Below the pieces are notes generated by a model. It made no database searches and was not told where the DNA came from. It worked only from the letters and a program-made list of their open reading frames with translations. Positions 6,195 through 11,752 of a DNA stretch of 11,752 nt are shown here, piece by piece. The position numbers and the translations under genes were made by a program. Origin of the DNA: an uncultured Ruminococcus sp. (lineage in GTDB: Bacteria > Bacillota > Clostridia > Oscillospirales > Ruminococcaceae); contig CALGTT010000047.1 of NCBI GenBank assembly GCA_937901485.1, forward strand, positions 1 through 11,752. Reading direction: 5' to 3'. Each line of letters opens with the position of its first letter. Position 1 is the first letter of the stretch.

Positions 6195-7634
6195 ATGGTT
6201 TTCAGCAGTACGGTGTTTTTATTCATCTTCCTGCCGGTCGTATTCGGGCTTTACTGCCTGCTGCCGAACCGGCATGTTCGCAATGGGCTGCTGATCGCGG
6301 CAAGCCTTGTTTTTTATGCATTCGGAGAACCGTTTGTCGTTTTTCTGATGCTGCTCTCCATTTTATGGAACTACCTCTTTGGATTGCTCATGAACAAAGG
6401 CAAGACGGTGCGGCGCATTGCTTTGATCTCTGCAATTGCGGTCAATCTGGGGATGCTCGGCATTTTCAAATACGCCGGCTTTTTTGCGGAAACGCTCAAT
6501 CTTCTGCCCCTCGTGGAAATTCCCGTTCCGCAGATCGCCCTCCCCATCGGTATTTCCTTCTTCACGTTTCAGGCAATGTCCTACGTCATTGATGTTTATC
6601 GGGGGGACATTTCCATCCAGAAAAATCCGCTGAAGCTGACACTGTATATTGTTTGTTTCCCGCAGCTCATCGCAGGACCTATCGTCAAATACAAGGATAT
6701 CGAATCCCAGCTGACGGAACGGCCTATGGATCCGGTGCAGATTTCTCAGGGCATCCGCCGCTTCATCTGCGGTCTTGCCAAAAAGGTACTGATCGCGGAT
6801 ACCGTCAGCGTTGCCGCTGATGCGATCTTTGCAATGGACAATGATCAGCTGATCCTTCCCCTTGCATGGATGGCGGCAATCTGCTACACTCTGCAAATCT
6901 ATTTCGATTTCTCCGGCTACAGCGATATGGCGATCGGTATGGGGCATATGTTTGGCTTTACATTCAAAGAGAATTTTAATTATCCCTATATTTCCGCGAG
7001 CATTACGGAATTCTGGAGAAGATGGCATATCTCCGTATCGACATGGTTCAAGGAGTATCTCTATATCCCGCTTGGCGGCAACCGCAAAGGGAAAGCGCGC
7101 ACGATCCTGAACAAGTGGATCGTATTCTTTTTCACAGGTCTCTGGCACGGAGCTGCCGCGACCTTTGTTGTCTGGGGACTGCTCAACGGGGCACTGCTGA
7201 TGCTGGAAAGCTGCGGCGTGATTCCGGTTGACCGCATGAAAAAGCACCCCGTTCTCAGAGTGCTCAGCCATGTTTATACACTGGCTGCCGTTGTCTGCTG
7301 CTTTACGATCTTCCGCGCCGATTCACTCGCGCAGGGCTTCCACTTCCTGAAAACCATGTTCCTCGGCGGCGGACTTTCTTCAGCCCAGACCGCAGTTTCC
7401 ATGAGCCTGTTCTGGCAGCAGTGCACGCCCCTGCTTCTGGTGACATTTGCCGCCGCCATTGTCTTTTCCATGCCGGTGAAAAATGCGGTGCAGAAGTACA
7501 TCCGTCAAAGCAGTACGGGTATACAGATCACTGCTGAGATCGCATCCTATGCGGCGAGCATCGGACTTCTTCTGCTCTGTATGCTCTATCTGTCCGCCGG
7601 TACATACAGCCCGTTCATTTATCTGAATTTCTGA
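6195..7634 (+). CDS. AlgI-type MBOAT membrane O-acyltransferase
   Basis: A 479-residue polytopic membrane protein of the size usual for AlgI-like MBOAT enzymes. ATG 6195 follows AGGAGG at 6183-6188 by 6 nt. The family start MVFSSTVFLFIFLP, then PIGISFFTFQAMSYVIDVYRG, FPQLIAGPIV, IYFDFSGYSDMAIG, ITEFWRRWHISVSTWFKEYL and TGLWHGAA are all present; His278 (RRWH) and His318 (LWHG) are the conserved histidines, the latter matching the catalytic residue of the family. Such enzymes take an acyl group, usually acetyl from acetyl-CoA, and pass it across the membrane to an extracytoplasmic SGNH partner. The partner gene starts 16 nt downstream. There is no dltA or dltC in view, so alginate/PatA-type acetylation is more likely than D-alanylation. 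The polysaccharide acceptor cannot be read from the sequence. Expression may depend on read-through of the hairpin at 6147-6182. Confidence 0.93.
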   Translation: MVFSSTVFLFIFLPVVFGLYCLLPNRHVRNGLLIAASLVFYAFGEPFVVFLMLLSILWNYLFGLLMNKGKTVRRIALISAIAVNLGMLGIFKYAGFFAETLNLLPLVEIPVPQIALPIGISFFTFQAMSYVIDVYRGDISIQKNPLKLTLYIVCFPQLIAGPIVKYKDIESQLTERPMDPVQISQGIRRFICGLAKKVLIADTVSVAADAIFAMDNDQLILPLAWMAAICYTLQIYFDFSGYSDMAIGMGHMFGFTFKENFNYPYISASITEFWRRWHISVSTWFKEYLYIPLGGNRKGKARTILNKWIVFFFTGLWHGAAATFVVWGLLNGALLMLESCGVIPVDRMKKHPVLRVLSHVYTLAAVVCCFTIFRADSLAQGFHFLKTMFLGGGLSSAQTAVSMSLFWQQCTPLLLVTFAAAIVFSMPVKNAVQKYIRQSSTGIQITAEIASYAASIGLLLLCMLYLSAGTYSPFIYLNF

Positions 7635-7650
7635 GAGGGGAGGACTGCAC

Positions 7651-9108
7651 ATGAAAAAAGCACAGAAAATCGCATGTTTTTGCTATTGCCTCTTGTTCTT
7701 CTGTCTTTGTGCGCTGCCCGGGGCAGGGCTTCTCATGGACAAGGAGGACAGCACAGCGGAAAACCGTACACTTGCGGCATTCCCTGCACTGACCGATGAA
7801 GAAGGCGGGTTCAATCAGGCATGGAGCACGCAGTTCCAGTCCTATGTTTCCGATCATTTCGGCTTCCGTTCTCAGATGGTGATGGCGGACAGCAGGCTGA
7901 AAGCCAATCTTCTGCACACCTCTGCGGAAGAAGATGTCATCATCGGCGCGGACGGCTGGCTGTATTATACACCGACCGTGAATGACTTCATCGGGAATCC
8001 GACCGTTTCCGATATCGGCATTCAGAATATCTGCCGCAATCTGGAGCTGATGCAGACCTATGCGGAGAGCAAGGGCAGCCGTCTGCTTGTTGCTGTGATC
8101 CCGAACAAGAACACGGTGTACCCTGAATACATGCCGTATTTCTACCGTCAATCCGGCGTGGACAATAATCTCACGCGCCTGACGCAGGCTTTGGAAATGG
8201 CGGAGATCCCTTATTGTGATATGGCTTCCGCACTTTGTCAGGCTGCACAGGATACGGACACACAGCTGTATCACAAGCAGGACAGCCATTGGAACGCATC
8301 CGGCGCACTGCTTGGCTGCAATGCCCTGCTGGATGCCGCCGGTATTGCACATGAGGACCATGCCGAACGCACATGGCACGAAGAAGCCATCTGGGAAGGC
8401 GATCTGCAAAGGATGCTCTTTCCCGATTCGGACGAGCTGGATATCCAGCATGTCTATGACATCGCTTTTTCGTACACCTATCTCGGACGCTACAAGGATG
8501 CGGACGACATGAATATTGATACCATGAATCCGGCAGGAACGGGAACGCTCCTGATGTTCCGCGATTCATTCGGTGAGGCGATCATCCCCTATTTATCGGA
8601 GCATTTTGCAAGCGTGAAATATTCCAGAGCGCGTCCCTACCCCATGCAGCATCTGGAAAACCAGCCCTATGATCTTGTCATTGCGGAGATCGTCGAAAGA
8701 AATATCAGCTGGCTGCAAAAGGAAGCCCCCCTGCACCATGCGCTGAAGGCAGAACACGTTCCGGCTGCGGCGGATACCTGCGAGGGTACATTGCAGGTCA
8801 TCAATGATGGAACAAGATATCTGCATCTCTTCGGCACGATGGATTGTCCGGATGACGCGGCACATGCGCCGCATTATTATGTGACGCTTACCGATGCGTC
8901 AGGGCAGTCCGCCACCTATCTTGCCTACAGCTGCTATGAGGCAGAGCTGCTTGGGGATGACGAGGTAAAAGACAATGGCTTCTCGCTCTGGCTGGACAGT
9001 ACCGCAATCAGTACGGAAGGGGAGTATACCGTGACAGTCACCGCCGATGTAGGAAATACGGTGCTGAAATTCGAGACTTCCCGGATCTCGCTTGCCGCCG
9101 CCAGCTGA
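7651..9108 (+). CDS. AlgJ/AlgX/DHHW-type SGNH O-acetyltransferase partner
   Basis: A 485-residue product. ATG 7651 follows GGGGAGG (7637-7643) by 7 nt, 16 nt after the MBOAT stop. An uncleaved-looking N-terminal membrane segment (about residues 6-28) is followed by family hallmarks: AENRTLAAFP, DHFGFRSQM, GADGWLYYTP, VIPNKNTVYPEYMP, then KQDSHWNASG with Asp211 and His213, and LLMFRDSFGEA with the candidate nucleophile Ser306. These fit the AlgJ/AlgX and DHHW families, in which an Asp-His pair and a distant Ser form the SGNH catalytic set; here the named motif reads D-S-H-W rather than D-H-H-W. Residues from about 377 to the end form a separate beta-rich domain that may bind carbohydrate, as the C-terminal domain of AlgX does. 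The likely job is to transfer acetyl groups from the MBOAT protein to an extracellular glycan. Transcription ends at the stem-loop at 9229. Confidence 0.88.
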   Translation: MKKAQKIACFCYCLLFFCLCALPGAGLLMDKEDSTAENRTLAAFPALTDEEGGFNQAWSTQFQSYVSDHFGFRSQMVMADSRLKANLLHTSAEEDVIIGADGWLYYTPTVNDFIGNPTVSDIGIQNICRNLELMQTYAESKGSRLLVAVIPNKNTVYPEYMPYFYRQSGVDNNLTRLTQALEMAEIPYCDMASALCQAAQDTDTQLYHKQDSHWNASGALLGCNALLDAAGIAHEDHAERTWHEEAIWEGDLQRMLFPDSDELDIQHVYDIAFSYTYLGRYKDADDMNIDTMNPAGTGTLLMFRDSFGEAIIPYLSEHFASVKYSRARPYPMQHLENQPYDLVIAEIVERNISWLQKEAPLHHALKAEHVPAAADTCEGTLQVINDGTRYLHLFGTMDCPDDAAHAPHYYVTLTDASGQSATYLAYSCYEAELLGDDEVKDNGFSLWLDSTAISTEGEYTVTVTADVGNTVLKFETSRISLAAAS

Positions 9109-9228
9109 ATGAAAAACTGTACGAACTCCGAAAAGAGCTTGAACATGCACCTGAACAGGAAGGGACGATGAATGCGTATCGGGAACAAATGCATCAGAGC
9201 CTGTTTCTATTGGATGTGAATATAAAAT
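9109..9228 (+). pseudogene. Coding-like remnant between the SGNH gene and the terminator
   Basis: In the frame one base back from the SGNH gene, bases 9105-9228 read as plausible protein: LNEKLYELRKELEHAPEQEG then MNAYREQMHQSLFLLDVNIKY, a charged, coiled-coil-like helix pair. There is no ribosome binding site, no start before ATG 9168, and the frame runs on through the terminator stem to a stop near 9368, so it is not an intact gene. It may be the tail of a lost gene or chance coding character in a 3' untranslated region. Confidence 0.22.
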
Positions 9229-9263
9229 ATCCCCCTGCACAGCGGTTTTCCGTGCAGGGGGAT
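9229..9263 (+). terminator. Strong intrinsic terminator of the O-acetylation operon
   Basis: ATCCCCCTGCAC (9229-9240) and GTGCAGGGGGAT (9252-9263) form a perfect 12-bp GC-rich stem with an 11-nt loop that includes a GG-TTTT-CC mini-hairpin. TGTTTGTGTT follows. It sits 121 nt after the last stop codon of the operon. A T-rich tail on the other strand (ATTTTATA) would let it work leftward too. Confidence 0.8.
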
Positions 9264-9806
9264 TGTTTGTGTTCCTGTTCGGTTTTCCGGCACAGCTCCT
9301 TTTCTCCTTGCCTGCATAAAATTGATGCCCGAAAATCCGCGTATTATTTTAGTGCCAACACTCCCTGATTGCTGGAATAACAGATGTATATTCGATATGG
9401 ATTGTTCGTTATACTATTTGATACTAAAAAACAATACATTACGTTTCGTATAATTCGATGTCCTCGACTTGATGTATTCTATCAAATACTTGAACTTTTA
9501 TATCATCTTTGATAATTTTTCTTGTGGTTTTCTATAATGTTTTGTATAATAGAAACGGAGGCAAAAGTTTGAGAAATCCAATTTTATTCAGTTTGCACAA
9601 GAAGTGTCAAGAGCTTGTTTAAAAAATGTAATTAACGCAGCATATATTACTAAATGTAATTAAAAGACAGCTCTGAAACGAAAAAAGGAGATGATGCGCT
9701 ACAAAAACTGGAGATTATGCAGCCATAAACCCAGACAGCAAACAACGCACTACAGTTCTTGGAGAGGAACTTGAAAAACTACTACATTTATTCTACAAGG
9801 AGAACT
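9264..9806. other. AT-rich intergenic region with promoter-like and repeat elements
   Basis: No convincing gene is present in this 540-bp stretch, whose base composition is clearly richer in A and T than the genes on either side. It contains a 9-bp inverted repeat TATTTGATA (9415-9423) / TATCAAATA (9480-9488) with an inner AATACAT (9433-9439) / ATGTATT (9472-9478); two TATAAT boxes (9533-9538, 9545-9550); a direct repeat AAATGTAATTAA at 9624-9635 and 9652-9663; and a 17-codon frame from TTG 9569 to TAA 9622 preceded by GGAGG. Short coding-like phrases appear in several frames between 9560 and 9806, none with start, stop and ribosome binding site together. It may be a regulatory leader or decayed DNA. 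Confidence 0.5.
9509..9550 (+). promoter_or_regulatory. Tandem promoter-like boxes upstream of the large surface protein gene
   Basis: Two overlapping candidates are seen: TTGATA (9509-9514) with TATAAT (9533-9538) at 18 bp, and TTGTGG (9522-9527) with TATAAT (9545-9550) at 17 bp. Both -10 boxes lie within a TTTCTA (9529-9534) / TAGAAA (9550-9555) dyad. They would give a leader of about 250 nt for the surface protein gene. AT-rich DNA produces such matches by chance, so confidence is moderate. Confidence 0.4.
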
Positions 9807-9809
9807 ATG

Positions 9810-11752
9810 ATGAAAAAACCACTGAGGAAACGTATTTTAAGCGGTACGTTGTCCGGACTTCTGGCAGTGACAAACATCTTTACGCCAAATCTTGCACTAT
9901 GGAATCCGATATTGACCGGTGCGGCGGAGGATGACGGGAAAATCAAGATCGAAGCGCGTGTGATCTTCGGCGACTACAATGACGATGAAAAGCACGAGTA
10001 CACAGGTCTTAATTTTCCGCTGCGGCTCAATTACCGCGAGGGCGGCGAAACGGGATTGGGTGATTACCCGTCTGTGGATGCCGAGCCGGTAGTGGACACT
10101 ACCAATGCCCGCAAGGACTGGTGCTATCAGTACAAATATGAATGGTACGTTGATCCCCTTCCTGATGGCAAGACCACGGGTTATTATGTCACCATCGGCG
10201 ACATGGACGGTGACGAAAACTTCATTCTGAAAAACTACGATGTATACTATTTGTCGGAAAAACAGCTTGGTCCGGTTGGTCAGCCGAACGAAAAATCATA
10301 TAATGTGATGGCACAGCATACCTTCTCCAATGAAGATGCTGTCATCTACATTTTCCTCGATCCGAAGGTGGACTGGCAGGACTATGTATGGGTTCCGAAG
10401 CTTGATGAAGACGGCAATGAAGTCTATGAGGATAAGCAGGTTTTCGACAAAGACGGCAAACCTGAGTATGATGAAAACGGCAATCCGGTGTATGAGAAGG
10501 TGCTTGTCAAAGTGCCGAAGCTCAATGATGATGGCACTTACTACGGCGAGCCGAAGGATGAGACTGACACGATCGCTGAGCTGACCTACAAAAAGCGTTG
10601 GGACGGTCATAATGCCGGCAGTCTGAACCAGATCAACCAGCATGACGGCGAAAAGATCAGAATTCAGCTCCAGTACCTCAATGAGGACGGAAAATGGGTA
10701 GAATTCAACGATCCGAATTATCTTAATTCTTACGAATACAAGGGTGATGACGGTAATTTCGTCAACAAAAATGATGTCGTAACCGGTAAAGATATCCCTG
10801 AAGAGAATCGTCTGAAGATCTATTTCTCTAAGGATAAGTCGGATTTTGAGGTATATATGACTCCGGAGGGAGAATATGTAGATGCCCAATCCCTGATAGA
10901 TGCGAGAAAAAGTCCCAGTAATGAATTGGATCGTTTCAGAATCTATCTGGATTACGAACGCTATAACAATATTGTGCTGTCGATCGACGGCTTGAACAAT
11001 CCGCAGCATTTCACCAACGGATACTATTACAACTGGAATAACCTTCCGTATCATCATTACCGTGTTGTGGAAATGCAGACGTTCATTGATAATAACAACA
11101 ATGATAAATTTGATGAGGGCGATATTGATACCTCCTCGGAATACTACTACATGACATTCCCGCCCTCCCGTGACTCCAGCGGTATGCTGCACATGCAGAA
11201 TTTCACGGACGAGTTGAATATTTCTGTGCAGAAGAAATGGTATACGGATGAGAGCGGAATGGTAGAAGTTCCTGCTGATCAGCTTTCCCAGATGGGTGCA
11301 CCGTTTGAGCCGAACACAATGTTTGAAGTATACCGTTCCATTGAAGCCAGCACTCGTCCGGCATATGATGCCGCCACTGGTTCTGCAAGACTGAAGGGTA
11401 GCTCAAATACAATAGAGCGCATCCAGAATAAGGTGACGGGCACTTACCATTTCACAGTGGATGAGAATGGTTACTGTAAGGTGCTCAGTGATTCACTGGA
11501 GAAAACGAATGATAAGGGCGAAAAGTACTTTTATTATGTGCGTGAGATCCAGCCGTTGGAATTCACAAAGGTTCCGATGGACGGACAGACTTCGGCATTC
11601 GCACCCGATGAGCAGTTTATGCTTTACAAGACGGTCTATGACACAGAAGTAACGATCGGAGAGGACGGCGAGTGCCACCAGATCGTCACAGTTGGCGGTG
11701 AAAATGCAGATGTCATTCTCGAACCGTTTATCAATAACGTGAATGACACTGA
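9810..11752 (+). CDS. Large secreted surface protein with Cna-B-like domain (3' end outside window)
   Basis: The frame is open from the paired ATGs at 9807/9810 to the last base, 647 codons with no stop. AAGGAG (9797-9802) lies 7 nt before the second ATG, which is therefore preferred. The N-terminus MKKPLRKRILSGTLSGLLAV continues hydrophobic to about residue 35, a signal peptide. Residues about 40-190 are an unassigned, Tyr/Trp-rich extracellular region. About 193-250 is an acidic repeat with DEDGNEVYED and DENGNPVYEK phrases. At 427-438 a calcium-loop-like stretch, DNNNNDKFDEGD, occurs. From about 469 LNISVQKKWYTDESG opens a Cna-B-type (prealbumin-like) domain as found in pilins and MSCRAMM stalks, reaching at least to the window end. 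Expected downstream parts (more Cna-B repeats, LPxTG or dockerin) cannot be seen. The role is probably adhesion or a surface fibre; ligand unknown. Confidence 0.85.
   Translation, partial: MKKPLRKRILSGTLSGLLAVTNIFTPNLALWNPILTGAAEDDGKIKIEARVIFGDYNDDEKHEYTGLNFPLRLNYREGGETGLGDYPSVDAEPVVDTTNARKDWCYQYKYEWYVDPLPDGKTTGYYVTIGDMDGDENFILKNYDVYYLSEKQLGPVGQPNEKSYNVMAQHTFSNEDAVIYIFLDPKVDWQDYVWVPKLDEDGNEVYEDKQVFDKDGKPEYDENGNPVYEKVLVKVPKLNDDGTYYGEPKDETDTIAELTYKKRWDGHNAGSLNQINQHDGEKIRIQLQYLNEDGKWVEFNDPNYLNSYEYKGDDGNFVNKNDVVTGKDIPEENRLKIYFSKDKSDFEVYMTPEGEYVDAQSLIDARKSPSNELDRFRIYLDYERYNNIVLSIDGLNNPQHFTNGYYYNWNNLPYHHYRVVEMQTFIDNNNNDKFDEGDIDTSSEYYYMTFPPSRDSSGMLHMQNFTDELNISVQKKWYTDESGMVEVPADQLSQMGAPFEPNTMFEVYRSIEASTRPAYDAATGSARLKGSSNTIERIQNKVTGTYHFTVDENGYCKVLSDSLEKTNDKGEKYFYYVREIQPLEFTKVPMDGQTSAFAPDEQFMLYKTVYDTEVTIGEDGECHQIVTVGGENADVILEPFINNVNDT

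Noticed and set aside
6363..7271. Leftward reading frame of about 300 codons
   Set aside because: It lies wholly antisense to the MBOAT gene, whose family motifs are unmistakable.
7615..8451. Leftward reading frame of about 278 codons
   Set aside because: It is antisense to the SGNH partner gene and has no coding motif or ribosome binding site.
6195..9108. A dlt (D-alanylation) operon
   Set aside because: The MBOAT protein matches the AlgI type, the partner has AlgJ/DHHW motifs rather than DltD ones, and no dltA or dltC gene is present in the window.
9109..9171. A 20-codon frame from the ATG overlapping the SGNH stop codon
   Set aside because: It is very short, has no ribosome binding site and is of low plausibility; the coding-like frame here is a different one.
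9691..9774. A 27-codon frame from ATG 9691 (MMRYKNW...)
   Set aside because: Spacing from AAGGAG to the ATGs is only 0 and 3 bases, and the peptide has no coding character.
10296..11192. Leftward Ile/Val-rich frame that mimics a membrane protein
   Set aside because: Its hydrophobic look comes from antisense reading of Asp/Asn/Tyr codons of the large surface protein, which has a signal peptide and a Cna-B-like domain on the plus strand.

Overview
The window looks like a chromosomal segment from a dockerin-bearing gut or rumen Firmicute, most likely a Ruminococcus-type member of the Oscillospiraceae. The reasons are two proteins with dockerin-like duplicated calcium loops, very long Thr- or Glu/Thr-rich linkers, a choline-binding-type repeat protein, lipoproteins with a Gram-positive style lipobox, strong AGGAGG ribosome binding sites and near-consensus sigma-70 promoters. 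The genus is inferred from style, not proven. Almost everything encoded here is exported, or acts at the membrane or on the cell surface; the one clear cytoplasmic protein is a TetR-type regulator.

Layout. Bases 1-983 (+) are the 3' end of a secreted protein: a Thr-rich linker, an Ig-like beta domain and a C-terminal dockerin, followed by a 17-bp perfect stem-loop. Bases 1265-2936 (-) hold a two-gene unit, a TetR-type regulator followed 25 nt later by a lipoprotein with a 24-bp minisatellite linker. It is read from a consensus promoter at 2969-2997 and ends at a stem-loop at 1131-1155. Bases 2937-3466 are a divergent control region carrying a second promoter (3228-3256, +) and a leader of about 200 nt. 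Bases 3467-9108 (+) are a probable four-gene operon: (i) a secreted dockerin / cell-wall-binding-repeat / transglutaminase-like fusion, (ii) a lipoprotein with a Glu/Thr linker, (iii) an AlgI-type MBOAT O-acyltransferase and (iv) an AlgJ/AlgX/DHHW-type SGNH protein with a C-terminal beta domain. A strong terminator at 9229-9263 closes it. Bases 9264-9806 are AT-rich with no convincing gene, but have tandem -10 boxes, a dyad, 12-bp direct repeats and a micro-ORF. Bases 9810-11752 (+) are the first 647 codons of a large secreted surface protein with a Cna-B-like domain, cut by the window end.

How the genes may work together. MBOAT plus AlgJ/AlgX-like protein is a known two-part machine that moves acetyl groups across the membrane and onto an extracellular polysaccharide. 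Here it seems to be co-transcribed with a wall-binding, dockerin-bearing transglutaminase-like enzyme and an unknown lipoprotein. The most interesting hypothesis in the window is a surface-modification module that couples glycan O-acetylation with a protein-acting, Cys-His-Asp enzyme placed at the wall or on a cohesin scaffold. This is inference from domains and gene order. A hairpin with a U-run directly before the MBOAT ribosome binding site may tune expression of the acetylation half.
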